Positions 13,601-23,171 of a DNA stretch of 64,000 bases are shown here, piece by piece. Made by a program: the position numbers and the translations under genes. Below the pieces are notes generated by a model. That model saw only the letters and a list, made by a program, of their open reading frames with translations. It searched no databases and had not been told where the DNA came from. The DNA lies in the NCBI GenBank assembly GCA_958496175.1, contig OY292278.1:4464001-4528000 (forward strand), written 5' to 3'. Position 1 is the first letter of the stretch, and every line of letters begins with the position of its first letter. Origin of the DNA: Sisyra terminalis. Taxonomy: Eukaryota; Arthropoda; Insecta; Neuroptera; Sisyridae.

Positions 13601-13821
13601 AATATAATCAAATGTAAACTATTATCGTGCTTTAGGGCCCCAATTATCGGCATCCATTCCTCAAGTTTGATGCGGTCGACACAAATTTCCAAAACAGCTT
13701 TGGCCTCCGTGCCCGGCCCTTTGATTATCGAAAGCATCGGTACATTTTGCCGTTTACACATTTCCGCGTAGCAAACATGAAAAAAATTACTATACTTTCG
13801 CTTATCCTTCGGCAACGGCAT
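4248..13821 (-). CDS. CEP78: CEP78-like centrosomal protein (9 coding exons)
   Basis: CEP78 is a centriole/centrosome protein with N-terminal leucine-rich repeats and a C-terminal coiled coil. Exons read on the minus strand: 13821-13575, 13218-13031, 12973-12780, 9858-9720, 9590-9205, 9146-9060, 9004-8774, 4671-4590, 4532-4248. All junctions are GT-AG and all phases agree, giving 612 aa; vertebrate CEP78 is around 700. Landmarks shared with vertebrate CEP78 as I remember it: 'HLSLQYCLIGDAG', 'KYQ', 'LRYREPDLDGMRGLRRVTLN', 'DDLWMKALD' and 'FQW' (LRR region, about residues 70-290). A coiled coil (about 405-450, 'IRELQQQLEQEVDERKK') follows, then an acidic tail (about 550-600). The start ATG was chosen because an upstream in-frame stop lies in the 5' UTR exon. 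The first seven exons are secure. Joining the last two across a 4.1-kb mariner-filled intron rests on phase and composition only. Confidence 0.82.
4733..5858 (+). mobile_element. Degenerate full-length mariner element (copy A)
   Basis: The ends are inverted: 'aaatccattattttttc' near 4749 and its complement near 5830-5850. Inside is a broken mariner transposase. An N-terminal helix-turn-helix-like stretch is open at 4984-5196, the block reading TGDEKWVT lies near 5285-5310, and the 3' end codes for KLPLKW near 5725. Frameshifts and stops separate these parts, so it cannot make an active enzyme. It lies in the 4.1-kb intron assigned to the CEP78-like gene. Confidence 0.8.
5859..6284. repeat. 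Spacer repeat between mariner relics, copy 1
   Basis: This stretch recurs with substitutions at about 7620-7980 and again in part at 7985-8232. Shared blocks include 'cgtagagatttggtgaaa' and 'aattcaggaaaatttagaaa'. It ends in a block running from 'agggtaat' to 'taataccctc' that is also present near 8202-8233 and 8598-8637. It has no coding potential. The repetition shows that mariner plus spacer was duplicated as a block. Confidence 0.7.
6285..6765 (+). mobile_element. 5'-truncated mariner relic (copy B)
   Basis: Matches copy A from 'attaaatttggatctttt' onward, that is, the middle and C-terminal part of the transposase, ending with the KLPLKW-coding block near 6607 and the 3' terminal sequence 'taatggatttctttttcc'. 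The 5' half is missing and the reading frame is broken. Confidence 0.75.
6840..7560 (+). mobile_element. 5'-truncated mariner relic (copy C)
   Basis: Resembles copy A from the end of the helix-turn-helix region ('aaagccaattgcataaagct') through the TGDEKWVT block (near 7000-7025) to the C-terminal block near 7447. Stops and frameshifts are present throughout. Confidence 0.75.
7600..8231. repeat. Spacer repeat between mariner relics, copies 2 and 3
   Basis: Two further copies of the spacer seen at 5859-6284, one nearly complete (7620-7980) and one partial (7985-8232), joined head to tail. No open frame is kept. Confidence 0.65.
8232..8560 (+). mobile_element. Mariner 3' fragment (copy D)
   Basis: Holds only the last third of the transposase. 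An open stretch at 8267-8455 codes for HLLFSPDLAPIY-like and 'FFANRDQDFYRRDIRKLPFKW' blocks typical of the mariner C-terminus, including the region of the third catalytic aspartate (usually LAPSDYHLF; here the serine-aspartate pair is replaced). It is inactive. Confidence 0.75.
9948..11918. mobile_element. 2-kb foldback element FB-C inside a CEP78 intron
   Basis: The arms 9948 to about 10740 and about 11150-11918 are reverse complements, joined by a loop of about 400 bases. The ends read AAGGGTCT and AGACCCTT. Outer landmarks are 'atggcgagttggccccc' on the left and its complement on the right. Open frames inside the arms (for example 10449-10697 minus and 11226-11531 plus) are mirror images of each other and rich in F, I, K and L, so I do not treat them as genes. 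As it lies within an intron, the primary transcript should contain a hairpin of roughly 790 bp. Confidence 0.85.
11921..12653. mobile_element. TA-flanked MITE (TA-MITE copy 1)
   Basis: Terminal inverted repeats AGGGGTTATATACAGTTA and TAACTGTATAATACCCCT, with TA directly outside both ends (11919-11920, 12654-12655). A TA target duplication suggests Tc1/mariner-type mobilisation. The 733-bp body has no open frame. A relative with the same layout is at 40584-41336; both contain an 'aaacgcgtttttctc' block. Confidence 0.75.
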
Positions 13822-13841
13822 TCTTCTTAAACTAACAAACA

Positions 13842-13960
13842 CCTGAAAACACCAAAAGTTTACAACACAAACTTAAATCAAATAATTTCGATTTGTCTTA
13901 CCTGTAACACAAAATTGTTGAAGACGATTGTAAAATTTATTCAAAAGTCAAAATATCCTT
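13842..13960 (-). other. 5' UTR intron and leader exon of the CEP78-like gene
   Basis: A GTAAG donor at 13901-13900 follows 'ttacag' and pairs with the acceptor 'gttttcag' just before 13842, making a short 5' UTR intron. The spliced leader has an in-frame TGA upstream of the chosen ATG, supporting translation from 13821. The transcription start itself is not identifiable. Confidence 0.5.
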
Positions 13961-14168
13961 TGCGAAACAATCACGTGGATGGTGGAAATGGAAATTCTTG
14001 TAAAACTATTGGTTCTTGGTCGGTTTTGAGAGGAAATGATGTCTCAAATTTGTGATCCAATTAGTTCTTGGAGTAAATAGTTTTTGGTAAAATTTGCAAC
14101 TATCCATCACATATTTCCCTAATAACCGGTGACAATATGAAAAAATCAGTTTAGTTTTTGTTGAAAAT

Positions 14169-14639
14169 TCAATTTTCCATAGAAATATCCCATTTGAAAA
14201 AAGTCAAAATTTTTAGATCAGCAAAATGCAAGTTGATACCTTGTTTGAGAGATGCGTCGATAAATAATTTGTACCACTTTAACGGAATAAACTTCAACGC
14301 CTTGTTGAAATTGTGTTTTGAATGACAATCAGTATATGCAAAGGAAAATGCTTTGTGCGAATTTTCTTTGAAGAATAAACATTCGTTTTTCCGTAATTCC
14401 ATAAGAACTAACATTTTTCTTTGGTTGTCAACTTCGTCCATCATTTGGTGAACTCTAAAGCCCATAATCTGTCAATTTAAGAAAATCAGTAACTAGATTA
14501 TATTCAACCCTTTTCCACTACAAATTTTCACACTTTACACCCCAAAATTTTTAAGTAATTTGTTTAGAAATATCTTACCTGATTTTCTGCCTTAATAATT
14601 AATGGACCCACGTTTTCTTTTCCACATGTCTACTGAAAC
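14169..14639 (-). CDS. Unknown gene fragment, two exons
   Basis: I do not recognise this protein. On the minus strand, exon a (about 14629-14579) ends at a good GTAAGAT donor after 'gaaaatcag'. Exon b begins after 'aaattgacag' near 14471 and runs to a stop at 14169. The joined frame stays open and reads '..GPLIIKAENQIMGFRVHQ..', then about 95 residues with no obvious motif ('KALKFIPLKWYKLFIDASL' near the end). There is no ATG in exon a; the frame is closed by TAG just upstream, at the edge of the composite repeat that starts at 14622. The gene was therefore either cut by the repeat or has its first exons beyond it. It could be a fragment of a real neighbour of CEP78 or a chance frame. Confidence 0.35.
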
Positions 14640-15002
14640 TACAATGACAATTAAATCGTTGATTATTGATTTTAAATTTAAACGTTAATTCCCATTGTTG
14701 ATTTGTAAAATGTTTGTTTTTTCAAAATTTCAACATATTTGTATTATTATTTACTGAGATGGTTCTATAAAAACATCCCTTCAACAAGAAAAAACATATT
14801 GAAACATCCCCTTTCGATTTAAAAGTTTATTTCAATAATTTTCTGAAAAAGAAAAATCAACCCCACTGTTTTCTCCAACACCCTTTTCTATTCATTTGTT
14901 GGGGTAGCAATTGCCGTCTTCTTTGAATTTTTCAACAAATGGGTGAACCATTCACATTGAGAACCACTTAAATCCTTGAAGAATATGAAGAAAAAAAACC
15001 TG

Positions 15003-16005
15003 TAATTGATTCAAGTTGAAAATGAGTTTTTTTTTTGGGATTTCTTAAATATCTTAAAAACCATGGAATTTGGTGCAAAAAGTGTCATGACATAAATTAA
15101 AGAAAATTAAATTTTCTACAAAAAATGTTCAGCAATTTTTTTTGTGGTACTAATAGTTTTAACGAAGGAAGCGGTTGAAATATAAGAAATTAAAAAAAAT
15201 AAAAGCAGGTTTTTATATTTAAATTGAGTCAATTTTGATGGTTTAAAATATAAGGAAGCTAATATTGAAATATTTAGTATAATTTCTACTTTTATTTATT
15301 ATCCAGAATTTCTCAAACAGTGGTTTTCGAGGTTCTGTACTAAATTATATGGTTCCAGTGGTTTTATATGTTTCACAAATGGTTCTTTTACGTTAAAGAC
15401 TTTTGGGAACCACTGATTGGGAAATACTGAATATAAAGTTTCAATCCTTTGAAATTATTGAATTCTTTATAATAAATATCAGTCTACTGTACAATAACTT
15501 TTACCTGTAACTGATTTTAGTTGAAAATGAATCGTTTTTTGGTATTTCTTAAATATCTTAAAAACCATGGAATTTGGTGCAAAAAGTGTCATGACATAAA
15601 TTAAAGAAAATTTAATTTTCTACAAAAAATGTTCAGCAATTTTTTTTGTGGTACTAATAGTTTTAACGAAGGAAGCGGTTGAAATATAAGAAGTTAAAAA
15701 AAATAAAAGCAGGTTTTTATATTTAAATTGTAACAATTTTGATGGTTTAAAATATAAAAATGCTAATATTGAAATATTTAGAATAATTTCTTCTTTTATT
15801 TACTATCCAGAATTTCTCAAATAGTGGTTTTCGAGGTTCTATACTAAATTATATGGCTTCAGTGGTTTTATATGTTTCATCGATGGTTCTTTTACGTTAA
15901 AGACTTTTGGAAGCCACTGATTGGGAAATACTGAATATAAAGTTTCAATCCTTTGAAATTATTGAATTCTTTATCATAAATATCAGTCTACTGTACTTTT
16001 TAATA
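15003..16005. repeat. Tandem duplication of a ~504-bp unit
   Basis: 'ccatggaatttggtgc' occurs at 15061 and 15565, an offset of 504. Both copies continue through 'acgaaggaagcggttgaa' and 'ttttatatgtttca' to 'atatcagtctactgtac'. Differences are scattered point changes. Confidence 0.85.
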
Positions 16006-16360
16006 TACCCCAAAGTAAAAAAAAATCATTTTTTTAATTGTTAACTTTTTCTTTTGTTTAAATCTTGAAAAATATTGGTCATAGAAAAAAATCATTAGAA
16101 CATATTTGATAGAAAATTTAATTTCCTAGAATTTATGCAGTATGACTTTTTACCCAAAAACGCACCGTTTTGGAGATATATGTAATTATAATAATAATAT
16201 CATATTATCCCAATTGGTATGTTAATCAAGAGTAAAAAAAGCATTTATTTCAATTGGAAACTATTATTACTTTAAAGGCCTTTTGAAATCTAAATTTTTA
16301 CAGACTTTGAGTCGAAAAAATCAATAATTTTATTTTAAGTTTAATTAAAATAACATTGCT

Positions 16361-17420
16361 TAAATGTACTCCAAAAAAAAAATGTAAAGTTGCCTGTAAA
16401 AAGCCTAAATCCCAAAGAAATGGTCCAGAAAAATCATTGGGAAGATTTATAGCACAGATCAATGGCTATATGGCCAAATTCAAATATGAAATTTGAGTCA
16501 TCTGCGCACTTTTTTGGTCCGATTTTCATTGACATTTGATGCATGTGTTATCGCGGAATTTTAGTGATTAATTTCAAGTTTTCTTGTCAAAAAAAGTGTA
16601 AATTTTCGGGAAAAACTATTAAAAAGTGTTATTTAAGTGTTAAACTACACTCGACAGGCATTTTTTTTGTTGCAGTAAGTGAAAAATTTGCATATTCTAC
16701 CATTTAAAGTAAGTCCCATTCTGCATATATTTCATGCAATTGATACTTAGAAAAGGTTTCCTTTTATGCAATTAAAGTTGGGAAAACTTTGAAATAATAT
16801 TAATTGGAACCCCCATTAACGATTTTCTTTTGTTTTTACATAAGTTTCTTCGATTTTATGGTAATAACAGGCCTAGTTTTTAACGGTATTAAATGTACTC
16901 AAAAAAAAATTTTAAGTTGCCTGTAAAACGCCTAAATCCCAAAGAATTGGTCCAGAAAAATCAATGAAAAGATTCATAGCACAGATCAATAGCTATATGG
17001 CCAAATTCAAATACGAAATTTGAGTCATCTGCGCATTTTTTCGGTCCGATTTTCTTTGACATTTGGTGCATGTGTTATCTCAGAATTTTAGTGATTAATT
17101 TCAAGTTTTCTTATCAAATAAAGTGTAAATTTTTGAGAAAAACTATTGAAAAGTGTTATTTAAGTGTTAAACTACACTCGACAGGCATTTTTTTTGTTGC
17201 AGTAAGTGAAAAATTTGCATATTCTACCATTTAAATTAAGTCCCATTCTGCATATATTTCATGCAGTGGAAACTTAGAAAAGGTTTACTTTTATGCAATT
17301 AAAGTTGGGAAAACTTTGAAATAATGTTAATTGGAATCCCCCTCAACGATTTTCTTTTGTTTTTATATAAGTTTCTTTGATTTTATACGGTAATAATTGG
17401 CCAAGTTTTTCATGGTAATG
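16361..17420. repeat. Two copies of a ~529-bp tandem unit
   Basis: The unit starts 'taaatgtactc' (16361 and 16890) and includes 'gagtcatctgcgca', 'aaactacactcgacaggc' and 'tttgttgcagtaagtg'. Three more copies sit at 43235-44823. The constant 'ttttttttgttgcag' block looks like a splice acceptor, but no long frame follows it. Confidence 0.85.
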
Positions 17421-17728
17421 CACTGATGGAAGTGGGTAAGATATTTGCCGGTTTTTATTACTAATTAGACAATATTGGCCTTAAAAAGTATTTTGAAAGC
17501 TAATATTAACTTTAAGGATTAAGTTTTAATGCAATTATTATCAAAAATCGCTGGAAGAGGTCATTTTTTCAATACATTTTTGATTGACAATCGAAAGAAT
17601 TGCCGATCTAGTTTCTAGTGATTCAGAGTTGCTAATAGATGGCGTAGAAGGAATCATCAACAAGTAGCCGATTATTTTTAATGAAAAGTATAATGTTTAA
17701 CTGCTTTTTACTATAAACCTATAATATA

Positions 17729-17883
17729 CAAGGTTTACAAAATACACAGGTGGCCTCATGGTGGCTACGTGACGTATCCAGAAGAAATTCGTACATATCT
17801 TCAGACTGATTCAATTTCAAAATTCTTCGTATGACGTCATTTTTTTTTTCTAATGGAGCGACCTGTGTATTTTACAAACATTG
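17729..17883. mobile_element. Small MITE with 9-bp target duplication, copy 1
   Basis: A 155-bp element with inverted ends CAAGGTTTACAAAATACACAGG and the complementary right end. Exact 9-bp direct repeats TATAATATA flank it (17720-17728 and 17884-17892). Nine-base target duplications are typical of Mutator-like elements. The centre carries 'cttcgtatgacgtcat', common to all copies. Confidence 0.9.
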
Positions 17884-17892
17884 TATAATATA

Positions 17893-18359
17893 TACTATTA
17901 CTATATACCTAAACTTCTTAAAGTACACCATTTTTATTTTTGGATGGAATATTTTTTCTGCAAGGTTAAAAAAATATAAAAAAATCTCCATTGTATCTTT
18001 TTTTTTTTGAAAAAACTAAGATTTTTGAAAATAACGCGCCGATTTTTTAAACAAAACGAAAATTCATTGAACTATTTTTAAAGTATATACCTGCAAACTT
18101 AAATCGCTAGAGGGCATCACCGTAAAACCGTAGAAAACCATCAAATTTCAAACGGAAAAAAAAGAAGCTCCAATTACGAAAATTGTGTAATTTGTTTCTG
18201 CCATTACCCACTTGTGTCAAAATCAAAACATCTTCCAATTATTTTCAACCTTTAAACTTATGAAACATTGATATAAAAGCCTGAGGATATATCATAATTC
18301 TATGAATTATTTTTTTTTTGAGTGTTTTTAAAGAAGTATGCGTTGTTCTTTGCAATTAA
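17893..18359. other. Non-coding DNA 3' of the cuticle gene
   Basis: AT-rich DNA with long T tracts. No exon, RNA or repeat copy was recognised. Confidence 0.5.
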
Positions 18360-18365
18360 TTTATT
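18360..18365 (-). terminator. Poly(A) signal of the cuticular protein gene
   Basis: AATAAA on the minus strand, about 80 bases past the stop codon at 18446-18448. Confidence 0.6.
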
Positions 18366-18445
18366 TCGTACTTTTAAATATTACATTTATCAAAAAAATA
18401 TTATTTACATTAAATACATGTAAAATGTGCCATTTGGTCCACTTA

Positions 18446-19001
18446 TTATTTGCCTAAAAATCGGTTCGCTCCTGGCCGTTGGTTTAGGGGATTTGCATTG
18501 TACTGAAGTGAGCGCTGGATCGCGTCGGGGATTGGAGGCGGCGTTGGAATGTGAGCACCTTCGGCTCTAAATCCATTTTCGTCGGCAATATATGTGATGG
18601 TGTATAGGATTCCATCGGGACCTGTATAAGAATAGGATCCTTGCATCACCTGCGCCTCCAATTCTGGATTTCCGGCGTTCTTCAAATATCCTTGTTCTTG
18701 AGCGGCGATGCCATTCCCAGTTTCGTAACTAAAAAAGGAAAATATTATAAAAAAAAAATGATAGGACAGCTACGAAATGCTTACCTGTAAGTGTAGGATC
18801 CGTCAAAGTTTTGGTCGTTGACATATTTGAGAATGGGAACGTTTTGGAGGTTATTGTATGGGAGTCCACGTTGCGCTGATGCAAGCACAACCAAAGCCAA
18901 CACTGATAATACCAACTAAAAGAGAAAAAAAAATAATTCAATGAAGCAAGCTTTGATTCCATAGCCGACTCAAGATTAAAAGTAAGACCTACTTTGATCA
19001 T
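18446..19001 (-). CDS. RR-1 type cuticular protein
   Basis: A secreted structural protein that binds chitin in the cuticle. Three exons on the minus strand: 19001-18993, 18915-18785 and 18728-18446, GT-AG junctions, 140 aa. The first exon codes only for M-I-K, a layout usual for insect cuticular protein genes. Residues 1-17 form a signal peptide (hydrophobic '[14 protein letters not shown]', likely cut before Gln18). The Rebers-Riddiford domain covers about residues 47-112, with the core '[10 protein letters not shown]' (77-86), 'YIADENGF' (93-100) and 'GAHIPTPPP'. The aromatic positions expected for chitin contact are present. The RR-1 call rests on the short flexible-cuticle form of the motif. 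The protein ends in a short proline/asparagine-rich tail. Nothing suggests a pseudogene. Confidence 0.93.
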
Positions 19002-19110
19002 TTTTTTGTTTGAATTGAAACTAAAAATTCGATTTACACACTGGGAAAATGATGTGTTGTTGTTACACGATTGTTACAAGATGAGATAGGATTTGAAGAA
19101 ATTGTGCGGC

Positions 19111-19118
19111 TTTATATA
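19111..19118 (-). promoter_or_regulatory. TATA box of the cuticular protein gene
   Basis: TATATAAA on the minus strand, about 110 bases upstream of the ATG, predicting transcription to start near 19085. No other TATA-like element lies closer to the gene. Confidence 0.65.
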
Positions 19119-19399
19119 GTGAAGATGCACCTCCACGACCGGCCGCCCGACCGACCGACGTCTTTGGCCCAACATAGGTACAACATAGCACACACAAAGA
19201 GACTATTTCCCCGGAGCCAAATCGGCGCAATATTGCCAATTGTGAATAGGTCAAAACGTCTCTTTAATAACTATCCACTGGTAAATAGATCTCTTGCATA
19301 TGCATCGGCATTTACTCGATATTATATTCACCTCATAAAATCGTATAACTAATTCCCATCGATTTACATACTTATGCGAGAAGACATAAACAAAAACCA
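19119..19399. other. Upstream region of the cuticular protein gene
   Basis: Contains a GC-richer patch ('ccggccgcccgaccgaccg', about 19140-19158) directly above the TATA box, then ordinary AT-rich DNA. It may hold regulatory sites; none is identifiable by eye. Confidence 0.3.
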
Positions 19400-21250
19400 T
19401 AAAAAAATGGAAAAATCAAGTTGGCTATGGATCTCTTTCGAGGAAAATTTTTCACTTTTCTTGGGATTTGCAAGAGTGGAAAAAAAATGGCATGTCGTTA
19501 CGCATTAGATTAATCAATAGACCAAAAAAAAAATAGTAGGCTTAGCAAATTTGAGGTGCAATTTTTCTTTTTTTGTGGTTTATGAAAAAAATGACTATCG
19601 TTTTCACTGATTTACTAGTAAAAAACTTGAAATAGAATCAAGGTGGCTTTGAAAATTTGGGGAGCAAAAATTTTTTATTGTTGTTGGTATTCTTATCCAT
19701 TTTATTATGCATTAATGATTCTTATTTTATGGATGCTTTTATTAAATTTTTATATACGACGTTTTGCCACTTTTGCAGCTTTCAGGTACTCAATTATCAA
19801 TTTTTTTGAATCCATGTAAAATAAATTTTTTTCCTAATAATTCAATAAATTTAAAAAATTATTTTACATGGATTTAAAAAAATTGATAATTGAGTACCTG
19901 AAGAAGCTGCGAAAGTGGTGAAACGTCGTATATAAAAATTTAATAAAAGCATCAAATATTAAAAGCATCCATAAATTTTTTATTGTTTTGTATTAAGTGG
20001 AAACAAACGATTATCGTTAATTTTACATTTTACAGAAAATAAGTTGGCGTTGAAAGACAATTATTTTGCTTTTTAACAATTTCAAATTTCAATTTTTTTT
20101 TCTTAAATACTGAAAATTTTTTTTTGGTAAAGGTGGCTTTGTAAGTTTTATAGTCAACTTTTATACTTGCATTAAACAATCTGAAAAAAATGACTATCGG
20201 TTATTGGTTAGAGTAAGACCAATTGAAGATCAAGTTGGCTTTGGAAACTTGGACGAAAATTTTATACTTTTCTTTAGAAATCGTGATGCAATCGACTACC
20301 ATTCGATTAATTTATGGAAAATATGCAGTGGAAAATCAAAATATATCTTTGGACGTTTGACAGGAAAATTATACACGTGGTGAATCAATATTTAAAACAA
20401 TTGATTGTGAGTGGTAAACTAGTTGGCTTTGAAAACTTTAGAGGAATGCTATATTCTTTATTATTCTTTTCAACTTTACAATAGAGAAAAAATTGATTGC
20501 TGACAGATTGACCAATAAAAATTTGCAAAAAAAATCAAATCAAATGTGCTTTGGAAATTTGAGTGGAAAATTTTATGACCTTCTACAGTTATTTAAAACA
20601 ATTGACAGTCAATAAAGTAATCGATATATGTAAGATACAAATAAATAAAAAATAGCTTGGTTTGGAAGTTTTAACGACGAAAAAAAGTAAATTTTCTTAA
20701 ATTTTTTCAACAAGCTGGAAGAATAATCTTTTCCTATAGGTAATATTAGAAAAATTAAACGAAATTCAAAAAATATCAAGTAGGCTTCAAATTTCATACT
20801 ACTGTAATGTATTTTGTAAAAAAATGACTGTCGGTAGATTTAGTACTACATAAACAATATATTATTTGGCCAAATAAAAAAATTAAGTTGACTTTGAGAG
20901 ACAGATGAAAACTTGGATCAAGGGGGCTTTGAAAAACAAAATCAAGTGGGCTTTGAAAGTTTATTTATAACAATTTAAAGAAAATGAATAATTAGTGAAT
21001 AATTAGATATTGAAAATTCAAAAAAAACAAAAAGCAAAGCTGGCTTTGGAAATTCCGGTATACAGGACTATATAATGATAAAAATTGACAATCGTTTGGC
21101 AAACTAAATGAATAAAACATATAAAAAACCAAAGAAATCAAGAAAGCTTTGGCCAATTTTTTAAATATAGGAAAATTTTATATTTGTGATTTTGTAAATT
21201 TGAAAATTGTGGAAAATTTGAAACAATTGACTGTCGTTGTTTACAAATAT
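19400..21250 (+). repeat. Degenerate tandem array with two recurring boxes
   Basis: A box close to CAAGTTGGCTTTGGAAA recurs about every 100-200 bases (near 19640, 20130, 20235, 20420, 20540, 20650, 20885, 20920, 20945, 21040, 21145). A second box close to AAATTGACTATCGTT or its relatives recurs (near 19590, 20190, 20285, 20490, 20590, 20825, 21085, 21225). The sequence between boxes is not alignable by eye. One more first box lies at 22785. It looks like an old satellite in which two short boxes have lasted better than the rest. Confidence 0.6.
19728..19976. mobile_element. Short hairpin element
   Basis: An inverted repeat of about 250 bp: 'tatatacgacgtttt' near 19750 and its complement near 19920-19936, and 'actcaattatcaattttttt' facing its complement across a ~35-base loop. 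The right arm carries 'cctgaagaagctgcgaaa' followed by GAAACGTCG, a pattern often seen at the ends of Penelope-like elements. Confidence 0.7.
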
Positions 21251-22060
21251 ATCCAGTGGGCTATAATTTGGTATATAAACCCTTAAGGTTGCATTAAATG
21301 TTGAAAAAATGATAATAACAATAGAAAATTATTCGTACTTTTCCTAATAATAAAGTTTTAAAAAAATGGCTTTAAACGTATTTTGTGCGAAAACTATAGG
21401 ACATAAACAAAAATATGAAGAATTCTTTTTTGTAGAAAATGAATCTGGCTACAATTTTTATTCAAAGATTGTTTTTTTTGTACTTCAACCCTTAATTGAT
21501 TAAATTTACGGTTAATGGTTGGTATAGGCATTTTAAAAGTAATTTTAATTTACGTGTTTTGCATGAAAAATATGGGAAATACAAAAAAATATATAGAATT
21601 ATTTTTTATGGAAAAATTAATTGTCTACAACTTTTATTCAACACTTTTTTCGATATTTCATTTCTATATCGATGAAAATAAGGGTTAAAGTTGAGTTGAA
21701 GAATTGGTATCCGTGCCCCATCTATTAAGTGACCAAAATCATTATACCAATGTAATAAAAACATTCTATTTTTTTATTTTTCCTTTCATTACTTAAGTTT
21801 CATTTTTATCTGGTTTCATCCCTTATTTAATATCCTTAGGGGATGATTTTTCAATACTCTATTTAAGCCCCCATCTCATTGTTTTATACAAAGGATATCT
21901 GCGGAAAATTTCATGTTTCTACTCCCGTGATATTAGTCTCTATAATGTTTACCAGTTTCCCTATATGACGTAATACTGTGGAGACTTCAATGCACAATAA
22001 AGACACGAACCCACCAAATTCAATCGGGTGGTAATTTTAATGGACTTCTCTTCCAATTTT
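21251..22060 (+). repeat. Repeat family E, copy 1
   Basis: A dispersed repeat with recurring blocks: 'aaacccttaaggttgcatta' at the start, 'gcgaaaactataggacat', 'ttgtctacaacttttattc', 'ttcatcccttatttaat', and near the 3' end the conserved box GTGGAGACTTCAATGC (21978-22016). Related copies lie between 25340 and 28740. No long frame is kept. Confidence 0.7.
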
Positions 22061-22084
22061 TTAATTTTTTTTTATTAAAATTAT

Positions 22085-22675
22085 AGAATTTTCCACATGT
22101 TTACTGAAACTACAATGACAATTAAATCGTTGATTGTTGATTTTAAATTTGAACGTTCGTTTCCATTGTTAATTTTTGAAATGTTTGATTTTTCAAAGTT
22201 GCAAGAAATTTGTATTGTTATTTATTTGGATAATTGTATAAAAACATCCCCTCAACAAGGAACACATATTCAAACATCCCCTTTTGGTTAAAAAGTTTAT
22301 TTCAACAATTTTGTAAAAAAGGACACCCCTTTCTGTTCATTTGTTTGGGTAGCAATTGTCATCTTCTTTGAATTTTTCAACAGGTGGGTGAACCATCCTC
22401 ATTGAGAAACATTGTCTTAAATTCTAGAACAATAAATAGAATAATCTGTAACTGATTAAAGTTGAAAGTGAATATTTTTTTTGGTATTTCTTAAATATCT
22501 TAAAAATCGTGGATTTTGGTGCAAAAAGTGTCATAACATAAAATGAAGAAAATTAAATTTTCTACAAAAAATGTTCAACAATTTTTTTTCTGGGACCAAT
22601 AGTTTTAACAAAGGAAGCGGTTGAAATATAAGAAATTAGGAAAAAGCAAAGCAGGTTTTGTATTTAAATTTTTTT
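22085..22675 (+). repeat. Second copy of the composite repeat's opening part
   Basis: Matches 14622-15230 from 'ttttccacatgt' through 'aaacatcccc', 'tttgaatttttcaaca' and 'acaaaggaagcggttgaa', then stops where the 504-bp unit would continue. An open frame at 22097-22291 lies within this repeat and is not kept in the other copy. Confidence 0.75.
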
Positions 22676-23171
22676 TCCCCCTGTTTTCATGTATTTGCAA
22701 TCTGTCCCTGGACAATGAGCCAATTTGATATTATTATATTAGTTGAATACAATAGGTTAGATAAGTAGTAAAGAAAACAAATCAAGTTGGCTGTGGACAT
22801 TGGCCCGAGCCAACTCGATACTCACTACAATAGGAAGAAAACAAAAAAGGTGGACCATGTCGTTAGATCTAGTGGGCGATTTTTGATTAAAATCAGGAGA
22901 TGAGGTAATTTCCGATTTTCGACAAAATGTCGATAATGCGAATCGATTTTTTTTTTCGTTTGTTTAATGGCGCCATTATCTTGGATTTACGATCTACGTG
23001 TGTAATAGGTTATTGTAATGAAGTCGTCCATTGTCTTAAGAGACTGTTATATTGGGTGATGACCATTGGGCAAATTTTTATCAAATGACCTGGATTTTGG
23101 AAAAGTGGCATTTTTGAAGGTTAATTAGTGGGGAACTTTTATAGCATTTTAAAGAGCTTTAAGCTTTATAT
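22676..23171. other. Non-coding DNA between repeats
   Basis: Includes one stray box of the degenerate array (22785) followed by 'gagccaactcgatactcac'. No exon is recognised. Confidence 0.4.

Larger units (their letters stand above)
14622..17652. repeat. Composite repeat with internal tandem units, copy 1
   Basis: A mosaic of modules in fixed order: an opening block (14622-15000, also at 22085-22440); a ~504-bp unit present twice (15003-15498 and about 15507-16005); a connector; a ~529-bp unit present twice (from 16361 and 16890); and a closing block (17420-17652) ending 'gttgctaatagatgg'. The unit order and closing block recur at 41339-45052. No transposase is visible. It behaves like a non-autonomous element whose internal units expand and contract. 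Confidence 0.75.
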
